Below, piece by piece: positions 52,949 through 62,767 of a stretch of DNA of 64,000 bases. Made by a program: the position numbers and the translations under genes. The stretch is from Flavobacterium sp. Root420 (GTDB lineage Bacteria > Bacteroidota > Bacteroidia > Flavobacteriales > Flavobacteriaceae). Under the pieces are notes generated by a model, which was not told the DNA's origin, ran no database searches, and saw only the letters and a program-made list of their open reading frames with translations. The stretch is from assembly GCF_001427905.1 (NCBI RefSeq), contig NZ_LMEF01000023.1, positions 474,687 through 538,686 of the forward strand, read 5' to 3'. The number at the start of each line of letters is the position of its first letter. Position 1 is the stretch's first letter.

Positions 52949-53566
52949 TTAAAGTTTTTCTATTATTTTTAAATATTCATTATATCCGTCAAACAAAATA
53001 GTATCAGGATTAGTAAATTTCACTCCCTTGGTTCTCTGACGAATTTCCAGACAGCACATACCGTGTACTAAACTCCAAATCATAAACGAAAGTGGTTCAA
53101 CATTATGCCCTTTAAAATGCCCTTTATTGATACATTCTTCAATTGTTTTTTTAAGGTAATTAAAAGTATTGGCACCTTCATCCCAATTTTCATTTTCAGA
53201 TTTTTCCAAAAATTCCATTGGTGCTTTTACATTAAACATCAAATCGTACATCTCCGGATTTTCCAAAGCAAATTTTATGTACATAAATCCCATTTTTCGG
53301 ATTCTTTCCATTGGATCTTCTAAGGTGAACAAGTCTTTAAAATACCCTCCTAATTCATCAAAACCAATAGAATGCAGATCATGCAAAATGGCGTTTTTAT
53401 CTTTAAAATAAACATATACAGTACCTACACTATAATCAATTTCATCAGCTATGTTTCGAATAGTAGTTTGTTCTATACCTTTTTCAAGAAATAGCTTTTT
53501 GGCTCCTTTTAAAATCAGCGCTTTCAAAGCTTCTTTTTCACGTGCCTTTCTTTCTCCTGTACTCAT
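52949..53566 (-). CDS. TetR/AcrR family regulator
   Basis: 205 residues. N-terminal TetR helix-turn-helix: TTIRNIADEIDYSVGTVYVYFKDKNAIL (about 35-62), followed by a helical ligand-binding domain. It is just upstream of the efflux operon and is expected to repress it, and itself, through the two TGAAC-N3-GTTCA palindromes. Confidence 0.93.
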   Translation of the reverse strand: MSTGERKAREKEALKALILKGAKKLFLEKGIEQTTIRNIADEIDYSVGTVYVYFKDKNAILHDLHSIGFDELGGYFKDLFTLEDPMERIRKMGFMYIKFALENPEMYDLMFNVKAPMEFLEKSENENWDEGANTFNYLKKTIEECINKGHFKGHNVEPLSFMIWSLVHGMCCLEIRQRTKGVKFTNPDTILFDGYNEYLKIIEKL

Positions 53567-53583
53567 ATCTTAAATTTATTTTG

Positions 53584-53615
53584 CAAACATACAACATTTT
53601 ATTGAACAACGTTCA
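53584..53615 (-). promoter_or_regulatory. TetR gene promoter with operator TGAAC-AAC-GTTCA
   Basis: The -7 box TATGTTTG (minus, 53584-53591) lies 18 bases before the ATG, and the operator (53603-53615) covers the -33 region. This geometry is expected for autorepression. Confidence 0.7.
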
Positions 53616-53845
53616 TTTTTTATACAATAATATAAATTTAGACAAAATAAGCCTTCAGTACTCACTTCAGAACCTGCATTAAATAGAACTTTTACAGCTG
53701 CATCACTAATTTTTCCTTATGAAGATCAGCCGGAAAAATCTATTTTCCGGAATCAACTCTTCAAGCAATTGCCGGACCAATAGATCCGGCATCAACAATA
53801 ACTACAATAACTATAATAACTTATTTGTTGCTCCTGATTTTATTT

Positions 53846-54838
<993 letters not shown>

Positions 54839-54854
54839 TTATTTAAATTTCTAT

Positions 54855-54950
54855 CTTCCATCTGTTGGGTATTTTGCGGATCATTTACATCTTTCTCCAA
54901 ATTATTTTGGTGATTTAATTAAAAAAGAAACTGGCAAAACAGCACAGTAA
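54855..54950 (+). pseudogene. Remnant of an AraC regulator
   Basis: The frame reads [20 protein letters not shown] followed by KKETGKTAQ and a stop. It is almost identical in style to the helix-turn-helix of the AraC protein at 36502-37398 ([18 protein letters not shown]). Both ends are cut, so it is a leftover of a lost gene. Confidence 0.7.
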
Positions 54951-54967
54951 CACATTCAATTGAAATT

Positions 54968-57166
54968 TTAAACAACTATAGATTCTTTATCGCTTAATAG
55001 CAGATGATCTAAACCGTCTTCAGATACAAAAGTATCATACTTTTCAAGTCCTTTAAAATCAATCTCGGTGGCTTCACTTATACTTTTAACACTACATTGG
55101 TAATTTTTAAATTCTACTACCTTGTCTATGTCGAGTGCTTCTATATCCAATAGTAAACTTTCATCAAAATCGATATCTCCAAGCAGTAGTTTTTGTGATA
55201 ATTTAAAGGCTGTTGCTTTTAAATTATCATCATCATCCAACCATACAATTATTTTAAAAAATTCCATAGGCGTTCTTACTCCTCTAAATATTCTGTCGGT
55301 TTTTTTATTAAAAATTGGTCCGTTAAAAACACTCATTTTAATTTCGTCACTATCCGTTTGTTTTTTAACTCCTTTTTCCAACACGGCTTTTTCGAGTTTT
55401 CCCCAAATTCCGGGTGCACGATTTAGTCCTGGCACCTGTGGACAGGCATTGGAATAAAAACAGGTATAGATACCGTTGCGTAACTCATTATCTTTTGAGG
55501 CAGGGATATTCCACTTGGCATCCTGATAGCGACTCATATGTCCTCTGTCAAAATTAGAATGAACATAAAATTTATCATCCAGCTGACACATTTTATCAAT
55601 TCTCGCATCACGCAACCAGTCATCGCTGCGGTCGCTATCATCTATACGCAGCGCCGGATCCCCCGAAACATTCACTGCGCTGATCAAAGGCATTCTTCTC
55701 ACAGCATTAAAAATAAGACTGTAATTAAAATACTTTAGTACCATTGATTTATCTTTAAGCAAGGCTATTTCTTTCTCAATATCACTTCCAGATTGTGGCA
55801 TTGGCAAGGGAACATCTTTGTCTTTTCCCAGAAAATCAGAAACATAACCACGGCAGGAACTAAAATCAATAGCATCTTCTTTACTTATTTTAGCTGCTTC
55901 CAAAAGTAATTCATTACTGGAACTATTTCCTTTTTGTGGTTCTATAGCTACAGTAGTAGCTATTTTTTTAGTTGACAGACTGATATCTATACTATTTTCG
56001 CTGTTTAGAGCATCAACAGGGACGCTTATTATTATATTCTTGCTCGTATTGGTTTCCATGATGTTTTGTTTTTCCAGATTTTTTAATGGTGTGTCATTTA
56101 ACAATTTACCATTTGTTGAGAATGTTAGAGTTTCCTTTTGGGGTAATTGTTCAATCGCTGTAATTATAGGGTCATTTGGATTTTCTTCTTTCACATGCTT
56201 TAAAATCGTACTTATTCTTATCCCTTCATTTTTAAGCCAAACCACTTTAGTAATGTCAATTTTGCCATCATATTCGGGGATTATATTACCGTCCCTATCC
56301 AGATAATACTTACCATCTTCAGTCATTTTGGCTATACTTTTATGGTGCAGCCCTACTACTTGCCATTGGTCATTAAATACGGGACTTCCACTACTCCCTT
56401 GCGCTGTATCTGTTTCATAGTAAATTTTGATATCATCAATACCTACAAACAAATTTTCTCTGATAGACAACTGCTTGTAATCTCCCAAAGGATGGTGGAT
56501 AATATTAAGTTTCTCAACACCCACTTCTCCAATTTTACCTATAAGCCTGTCCAGATATAAATAACCAATATCTTCTAAGGAATATTCATTGTTTGCATCC
56601 TTAGGAGCTAATCCTACAAAACAATAATCGAGTTCTTTGTTATTATAAAATTTAGAATCATCCATTTTAAATATAACCGGATCAATAGGATGTCCTAAAT
56701 TATCATATTCATAAAAAAAATGTGCCTCGCTGCTTGTTGCCATATCCTTCTTTTGAAAAACATGCCAATTGGTAAGCATAAGTTCTTTAGACACCATAAA
56801 ACCAGTAGCAAAACCTACTTTTTTATCGTTTTCCTTAATCACTATCCGGGCTACCTTTCTTTTAGTAAGTGCAATTAGTTCAATAAAATTACTATACAAA
56901 GAATCATTATTTCCTATGGCTCTTTCATAAGCAAAATCTACAGGTTCAGCTGCTTTAGAAGCAATCATATCCTTCCTGTTTTCTTTTCTTTTTTGATTTT
57001 CCTCAGGAGTAACTGAAGGTATTGAGTTGCTTATACCAGAGTTTTCACTACTACCGGTTGCTGTAGCAATTTCTAAACTTTCATCAGGTGCTGTAGACAA
57101 GCCCAACGTGTCCGTAACATCCTGATTGGTTTCTTTTTGTAATTGATTTTTAGATACTTTTAGCAT
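54968..57166 (-). CDS. Trypsin-like protease fused to a NUC-type DNA/RNA endonuclease
   Basis: 732 residues from ATG 57166 (GTG 57196 is unlikely). Residues ~1-80 are disordered, Ser/Glu-rich. A V8/trypsin-type serine protease follows at about 95-330: LTNWHVFQ (His), ELDYCFVGL (Asp), AQGSSGSPVFN (Ser). The C-terminal endonuclease at about 500-690 has the NUC motif FDRGHMSRYQDA and the metal-binding Asn region. No signal peptide. It may be a defence- or stress-type effector in which proteolysis and DNA cleavage are linked; that role is inferred. Confidence 0.85.
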   Translation of the reverse strand: MLKVSKNQLQKETNQDVTDTLGLSTAPDESLEIATATGSSENSGISNSIPSVTPEENQKRKENRKDMIASKAAEPVDFAYERAIGNNDSLYSNFIELIALTKRKVARIVIKENDKKVGFATGFMVSKELMLTNWHVFQKKDMATSSEAHFFYEYDNLGHPIDPVIFKMDDSKFYNNKELDYCFVGLAPKDANNEYSLEDIGYLYLDRLIGKIGEVGVEKLNIIHHPLGDYKQLSIRENLFVGIDDIKIYYETDTAQGSSGSPVFNDQWQVVGLHHKSIAKMTEDGKYYLDRDGNIIPEYDGKIDITKVVWLKNEGIRISTILKHVKEENPNDPIITAIEQLPQKETLTFSTNGKLLNDTPLKNLEKQNIMETNTSKNIIISVPVDALNSENSIDISLSTKKIATTVAIEPQKGNSSSNELLLEAAKISKEDAIDFSSCRGYVSDFLGKDKDVPLPMPQSGSDIEKEIALLKDKSMVLKYFNYSLIFNAVRRMPLISAVNVSGDPALRIDDSDRSDDWLRDARIDKMCQLDDKFYVHSNFDRGHMSRYQDAKWNIPASKDNELRNGIYTCFYSNACPQVPGLNRAPGIWGKLEKAVLEKGVKKQTDSDEIKMSVFNGPIFNKKTDRIFRGVRTPMEFFKIIVWLDDDDNLKATAFKLSQKLLLGDIDFDESLLLDIEALDIDKVVEFKNYQCSVKSISEATEIDFKGLEKYDTFVSEDGLDHLLLSDKESIVV

Positions 57167-57440
57167 AACAGAGATTGTTTTTAGGTAAGTATGCACGCTT
57201 AAATTTTATACTGTCATTGAGTCTTTCTTAAGCTCATAAGTAATAAAGAATTCTCAGTCTTTACTTATAATATTAAAGCTTAAAAACTCTACGTAATGAT
57301 GTCTTCATCTATTTTAATTTTATTATCCCACCAAATATAATTAGTTTAATTAAATAATAATCAAGTAGTTATACCTAATTTATTTAATTAAACTTAAAAA
57401 CTTATGAGCCTGGAAATGGTGAAGAAAAGCTTATTAAAGG

Positions 57441-58400
57441 CTATATGTAGGATTTGAAAAACTCGTACGCCCTTTTCTCTACATAGGAATACATTGAATT
57501 ACGCAAAGGAAAAGCACAATGTCCCCCGTATTTAGGAGTTTCAAGGTAAACGTATGCACTGTCGTGAGCTATAGCTCTGGGGTAACATCTTTCACCTAAA
57601 AAAGGATCATCCAGAGAATTAATGATTAAAACCGGAGTGGTAATATTTTTAAGGGAAAATTCCGGAGAAACACGCTGATAATAATCATCCCGGCTGGCAA
57701 AACCATGCAATGGCGCTGTAAAATAATGATCAACTTCATCAAAAGAAGAAATTTTGTCAATTTGATCACGGTTTATAAAATCAGGAAATTGCGCCGCTTT
57801 GTATTTCAGCTTTTTTTTAATATCAATTGTAAAATTCTTTAAATAGACTCTGTTAAAGCCTTGTTTAAGTATGGCAGCACTTGTTGCAATATGAGTTGGA
57901 ACCGAAATGGAAACTCCTGCTTTTATGCGCTCATCTATTTTTGTCCAGCCAAAATAATTCAGGAGCTGCACACCGCCCATTGAATATCCGATTAAATAGA
58001 CATCTTCGAATCCTTTTTTCAAAACAAACTGAACCACTTCATCCAGATCATCAACTGCACCATGATGATAAAGTCTTGGAAGACGGTTCATTTCTCCTCC
58101 GCAGGTACGATTGTTCCATGCGAAAACCGAAAAACCTTTCTGCTGAAAATAAGCCGCACAGCTATTATTGTAAGTTCTGCGGGAATCTCCTTCTAAACCA
58201 TGACATAAAATCACTGCTTTTTTAGGATCATCTATAATAAAATCAATATTGATGAAATCTCCGTCACTCAACTCATGCTTTTCTCTTGTATATCCCGGAA
58301 CGTCAAACTTTTTAAACAAAGCAGCATAAATAGTAGAAATATGCCTGTTGCGATGCATAATCGAAGGAAAATTATATTCTGATTGTTCAATTACTGGCAT
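57441..58400 (-). CDS. YheT family alpha/beta hydrolase
   Basis: 319 residues. GYSMGGVQLLNYFG carries the nucleophile Ser; the hydrolase ending has DPFLGERC...GGHCAFPLR for Asp and His. It matches the COG0429 (YheT-like) group. The substrate is unknown. Confidence 0.92.
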   Translation of the reverse strand: MPVIEQSEYNFPSIMHRNRHISTIYAALFKKFDVPGYTREKHELSDGDFINIDFIIDDPKKAVILCHGLEGDSRRTYNNSCAAYFQQKGFSVFAWNNRTCGGEMNRLPRLYHHGAVDDLDEVVQFVLKKGFEDVYLIGYSMGGVQLLNYFGWTKIDERIKAGVSISVPTHIATSAAILKQGFNRVYLKNFTIDIKKKLKYKAAQFPDFINRDQIDKISSFDEVDHYFTAPLHGFASRDDYYQRVSPEFSLKNITTPVLIINSLDDPFLGERCYPRAIAHDSAYVYLETPKYGGHCAFPLRNSMYSYVEKRAYEFFKSYI

Positions 58401-58509
58401 GATCCGAAAAGTTTTTGGTGGCGTTATACAAAGCTAAGAAATCAATCAATATGTAATTTAAAACTGTCTTTTTTTATTTCAACTCCAAAACCATTTTTTT
58501 CCTAAACTA

Positions 58510-58543
58510 AAAATCCTCCATCAAATTATTGATTGAGGATTTT
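58510..58543 (-). terminator. Terminator after msrA
   Basis: AAAATCCTC...GAGGATTTT stem with ATCAA/TTGAT extension; 42 bases past the MsrA stop codon. Confidence 0.85.
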
Positions 58544-58585
58544 AATTGTGGGTGCTTTGGCAAAACATTCATTCAATATGAAAAT

Positions 58586-59077
58586 TTATAAGAAAGTGCC
58601 AAACCTTTCAAAATGGCAGGTGTATCCATTTGGATGTTTAATAAGATAGTCCTGATGATATTCTTCTGCTGTCCAAAATTTAGTAAAAGGCTCCAGAGTA
58701 GTAACAATTTTACCCGGCCATTTGCCTGACTGGTCGACGATGTTAATCACTTCATCAGCAATTTGTTTTTCCTCTTCATTTTGAATAAATATAGCTGATC
58801 TGTAACTTGATCCTCTATCATTTCCCTGCTTGTCTACAGTTGTCGGGTCATGCATTCTGAAAAAATAATCCAATAATTCTTTATAAGAAGTTTCATTACT
58901 GTCATATGTAATTTCGATGCCTTCAGCATGTCCCGGATGATTCTCGTAAGTTGGATTATCATTTTGACCTCCAATGTAGCCAACTTCTGTGTCCCTTACT
59001 CCCAGGCGTACACGAAAAAGATCTTCCATACCCCAAAAACATCCTCCGGCGATATAAGCTTTCTTCAAATTTTCCAT
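58586..59077 (-). CDS. msrA: Peptide-methionine (S)-S-oxide reductase
   Basis: 163 residues. The catalytic [11 protein letters not shown] motif is near residue 12, with [10 protein letters not shown] and the C-terminal substrate pocket [12 protein letters not shown]. It reduces the S-isomer of methionine sulfoxide in proteins. The usual resolving Cys at the C-terminus is absent in this short form apart from the Cys at 154 or so (YTCHFERF). Confidence 0.94.
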   Translation of the reverse strand: MENLKKAYIAGGCFWGMEDLFRVRLGVRDTEVGYIGGQNDNPTYENHPGHAEGIEITYDSNETSYKELLDYFFRMHDPTTVDKQGNDRGSSYRSAIFIQNEEEKQIADEVINIVDQSGKWPGKIVTTLEPFTKFWTAEEYHQDYLIKHPNGYTCHFERFGTFL

Positions 59078-59134
59078 AATTTATTATTTAAAAAATACGG
59101 ACTTGCCTGTCCTTGTGCGCAATTGTAATTTATT

Positions 59135-59164
59135 ACTAGTTTACTATCAAAGATACTAGTTTAT
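59135..59164 (-). promoter_or_regulatory. Direct repeats flanking the msrA -7 box
   Basis: TACTAGTTTA occurs at 59135-59144 and 59155-59164, exactly 20 bases apart, around TATCTTTG (minus, 59149-59156). Two helical turns apart suggests an operator, but no regulator is known. Confidence 0.5.
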
Positions 59165-59249
59165 TATTTGTTTTTTTTAATGGGAGCAGCAGTTAATTAA
59201 CACTTATAACAGAATATAAAAACCAAATAACAAAAAGAAGCATCGAAAA

Positions 59250-59597
59250 CTATTCTTTGCTTCTTTTTTCTTTTTTTAAAGCCTTAGCTCCTAATTTAGT
59301 GGTATCTTTTTTAGTTTGTGATGAAATATCATAAGCTGAACCGTCTTTTGCACTTGGTCCGGGACCTGTTCCTGTGCCCGTGGTGCTAGTACCCGAAGCG
59401 TTAGGTTTTCCCGGGGCTGATGTACCCGTTGTATTTGGACCATTATTTATATTTGTGGTATCTGCTGAAACTGTGTCGACAGGAGTTTTACTGGTATCAA
59501 TTTCATCACTATACCCATCTTTATTATTCTTACATGAAAATAAAAATCCTGCTATTATAATAATCAGGACAATTTTTAATTTAAATAACGCTTTCAT
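59250..59597 (-). CDS. Small repetitive lipoprotein
   Basis: 115 residues: lipobox GFLFSC (Cys about 22), then a Gly/Thr/Pro-rich linker (GTSTTGTGTGPGP) and a Lys-rich tail. It is probably surface anchored and disordered. No family recognised. Confidence 0.75.
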   Translation of the reverse strand: MKALFKLKIVLIIIIAGFLFSCKNNKDGYSDEIDTSKTPVDTVSADTTNINNGPNTTGTSAPGKPNASGTSTTGTGTGPGPSAKDGSAYDISSQTKKDTTKLGAKALKKEKRSKE

Positions 59598-59777
59598 AAT
59601 AATATTTTTTAGTTCCTAATGCTTCAAATTTAAAATTATGATGGTGTAAAATTTTATACAATTCTCATTATGTTTTATAAATCTCCGGATTTGGATCCTG
59701 CAAAATCTCAATGTTATTATATAACAAAGCATGTTCATAAAACAACTAAATTTGATCTGTTTACAAAAAATATCATT

Positions 59778-60260
59778 ATGAAAAATTCTTTAATGCTTTT
59801 GCTATCAATCTTCTTTTTTTCATGTCAACAAAAAGAAAATCACACAACTCCTGTTCAATCTCCAGATCCAATTCTTACAAAGGAAAATAAAGTAGAGATA
59901 AAACAGAAGGAAGAGAACAAACAAATTGGCGACACTATCCTTATGAATTTCAAGAATGAAAAAGGTTTATTTATAGCTGAAGGTTCTTTAGATTCTATTC
60001 ATTCGAAAGTGTATCTCAAATTCAAAAATGAAAATTTAGGCGAGTTAAAAGGAAAGATTGTTCCGACCACTGGCAAAGGAAACATCCGTTTTAACCAAAT
60101 TATTTTTCCCGATAAATCCTCAGATGGTCCATTTGGAACGGACTTAAATATCGACCTCAAACAAAAAGGAAATCATATTATAGTAATTGGACATTCGCTA
60201 ATGGCCGACGAGCCTTATTTTGGTAAATTTACCGTAGAACTTGAGAATAAAACAGAATAA
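59778..60260 (+). CDS. Lipoprotein of unknown function
   Basis: 160 residues from ATG 59778 (MKNSLMLLLSIFFFSC); the frame opens upstream at 59670, but the lipoprotein signal fixes the start. The mature part is a short beta-rich domain. It converges on the TonB-like barrel gene 10 bases away, so no terminator space is left. Confidence 0.75.
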   Translation: MKNSLMLLLSIFFFSCQQKENHTTPVQSPDPILTKENKVEIKQKEENKQIGDTILMNFKNEKGLFIAEGSLDSIHSKVYLKFKNENLGELKGKIVPTTGKGNIRFNQIIFPDKSSDGPFGTDLNIDLKQKGNHIIVIGHSLMADEPYFGKFTVELENKTE

Positions 60261-60270
60261 TTCCCAGATA

Positions 60271-62643
60271 TTACTTACGATTAGCACTATTGGCTTGTCT
60301 GATTCCTTTCGGATCCGTGAGGTTAAAACGATAAACGAAACTTAATCTGTAGCGGGCAGCGTTGGGAATACTGTTTTCAGCAAAATAATAATCTGTACCG
60401 GTTGTAGTACTTTTATTTTGGCGTAAGTTGAAAGCATTAGTAACATCAAATACAATTGTAGCCTTTTCTTTTAATAAGATCTTACTCAGGCCAAAATCCA
60501 ATGATTGCAAGGCATTGTTTCTCGTTTGTGCATTTTGCTGTGAGCCACGAAAGTTATAACGCCCCTGAAAACTAAATTTTGCCGGCAGTTTAATTTGTGT
60601 GCTTAAACGTCCTGTAAAAGTTTTCCCTTCGTAATCAAGGTTTTCGTCCTGATAATTTCCTTTTTGCGAAAAATGATAAAAATTCATTTCCATATTTACC
60701 TGTAGCCATTTTAGCGAATTGTATAGAGTCGAAAGTTCAACACCACTTCGTATTTCATGCTGAATATTAATTGGTGTTGTATAAAATATATCATTTCCAC
60801 GGTAAGTAAAATCCTGAATGTAACCACTTTCCCATTGATAATAAACAGAAGGATTTAAGGTAAGTTTTTTCCATGTTTTAAGAAAACCCAGTTCAAAAAC
60901 ATCTGTATAGGAAGGATTAAGATCTGGATTGCCAATGTATTGCGAATTCAAATCTGTCAATTCATTAAAAGGATATAAAGCATATAACGAAGGACGATTA
61001 ATACGTTTACTATAATTTAACTGTAAAGTCGAAGCTTCAAACTTATAACTCAGATTAACGGTCGGAAATAGTTTGTCATATTTTTTCTCGTCGTTGTACG
61101 TGTTTTGAATGTCTTCAATAGAAATTCGGGTAAACTCTGTACGAAGTCCCATCATATAATTAAATTTTCCCGCTTTGTTGCTGTATTGTACGTAGGCGCT
61201 CGCAATGGTTTCTTTATAATTTAAGTCGTTGTCGATATTTTGGTAAATAGTCCAGATATTATCTTGTTCCTGTTCTGCCAAAAATGCACTGGAGACTTTA
61301 CGAATTTCCGTTTTAACTCCGAATTCAAATACCGAAACAGTATCAATGGGCTGAATAAAATCAGTTTGTAAAAGCAAATCCCTGCTATTGCCAATTGAGC
61401 TTGTTCTAATACCGGGATAAACCGACTGATCCGGATATAAACGCTGTGTTGAAAGATTCCAGTTTTTATCGCTGTTCCACCAATCATACTGAACATCAAT
61501 GGTCCATTTTTTTGTTGGGTTTTTAAAGGTTTGTGTATAATTAAATTCAAATTGATTGTAATCTCGTTTTTCTAATGATTTTCCTTTTCTTGTTAGAGTG
61601 CTGTCTTTTGAATTGTTGGAACTATAATCGTACAACAAACGGGTTTTGTCATCATCACGTGTTGCATTCTTTAAAAAAGCGGTAGTAACCGTGCGATGTT
61701 CATCAATAAAATAATCAGCGCCAAGGTAAATCAATTTACCATCGTCGTGGCGGTCTTCGTTCTGAACATGATTCAGAAAAGTTGGTGTACCATTATTAAC
61801 TGTTGACTGATTCGTGGTGTATAAGCCAACATAATCAGAAGAACGGATACTAAAATTTGAAAAGATGTTAATTTTATCTGATTTAAAATTGATGCTTGGA
61901 TTAAGGCGGCTATCATTTGGTGAACCCGCTACCAATCGTACCTGACCGCTAAAACCACTTTTTTTGTTTTTCTTTAAGATGATATTGATGATTCCCGCCG
62001 AACCCGAAGCGTCATATCGCGATGAAGGATTTGTAATTACTTCGATACGTTCAATTTGGTCGGCGGCAATTTGATCTAGCGCATTGCTTTGGGTTAAACC
62101 CGATTGACGTCCGTTGATAAGAACCAAAACACTGCTATTGCCACGAAGACTTATTGCTCCAGTTGGGCTTACCGCTACAGAAGGAACGCCATTTAGAACA
62201 TCATGAGCAGAACCATTCTGCGAAAGTACATCTTTACCAACCTCAAAAACCTTTTTGTCGAGTTTTAAGCTAATGCTTGGTTTTTGACCCGTAATCTCCA
62301 CGGCGTTTAATTGTACGGCATCTGTAGATAAATTAATAATGCCCAATTCTATTTTTGGTTTACCGGAAATAATTTCTAATGGCTGACTATAATTTTGATA
62401 TCCAATAAAACTAAAAGAAATCGTCATTTTACCAGAAGGTAGTGCTTCTAAATTAAAAACCCCAAGATCATCAGTAACGCCAACCAATATTGTTTTTAAG
62501 GCATTGTCCTTTACCGTTACGGTTACATAAGGCAATTTTTCTTTGCTAGTTTTATCCTGCACTTTACCGGAAACAGTAGTTTGCTGTGCGTTAGCAAAAA
62601 GAGAAATAAATAAAATTAAAATACTGGTTGTTAAGGCTTTCAT
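60271..62643 (-). CDS. Outer-membrane beta-barrel protein of the TonB-receptor type
   Basis: 790 residues. Signal peptide (ending FANAQQ), carboxypeptidase-regulatory-like domain (about 20-110), plug domain with QNGSAHDVLNGVPSV...SVLVLINGRQ and IERIEVITNPSSRYDASGSAGIINII, then a C-terminal barrel ending LSFVYRFNLTD. It matches the Omp_b-brl_3 outer-membrane family. The substrate is unknown. Confidence 0.92.
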   Translation of the reverse strand: MKALTTSILILFISLFANAQQTTVSGKVQDKTSKEKLPYVTVTVKDNALKTILVGVTDDLGVFNLEALPSGKMTISFSFIGYQNYSQPLEIISGKPKIELGIINLSTDAVQLNAVEITGQKPSISLKLDKKVFEVGKDVLSQNGSAHDVLNGVPSVAVSPTGAISLRGNSSVLVLINGRQSGLTQSNALDQIAADQIERIEVITNPSSRYDASGSAGIINIILKKNKKSGFSGQVRLVAGSPNDSRLNPSINFKSDKINIFSNFSIRSSDYVGLYTTNQSTVNNGTPTFLNHVQNEDRHDDGKLIYLGADYFIDEHRTVTTAFLKNATRDDDKTRLLYDYSSNNSKDSTLTRKGKSLEKRDYNQFEFNYTQTFKNPTKKWTIDVQYDWWNSDKNWNLSTQRLYPDQSVYPGIRTSSIGNSRDLLLQTDFIQPIDTVSVFEFGVKTEIRKVSSAFLAEQEQDNIWTIYQNIDNDLNYKETIASAYVQYSNKAGKFNYMMGLRTEFTRISIEDIQNTYNDEKKYDKLFPTVNLSYKFEASTLQLNYSKRINRPSLYALYPFNELTDLNSQYIGNPDLNPSYTDVFELGFLKTWKKLTLNPSVYYQWESGYIQDFTYRGNDIFYTTPINIQHEIRSGVELSTLYNSLKWLQVNMEMNFYHFSQKGNYQDENLDYEGKTFTGRLSTQIKLPAKFSFQGRYNFRGSQQNAQTRNNALQSLDFGLSKILLKEKATIVFDVTNAFNLRQNKSTTTGTDYYFAENSIPNAARYRLSFVYRFNLTDPKGIRQANSANRK

Positions 62644-62767
62644 ATTATATGGTTTTATAGTACAAGATTACCTCATAAAACAAAATCACGCTCTTTAAAA
62701 CATTCCAATGGCTCTAAGACCTTTTGAAATGCATTTCTTTATTTGATATTTATTATACCTTTATCTT

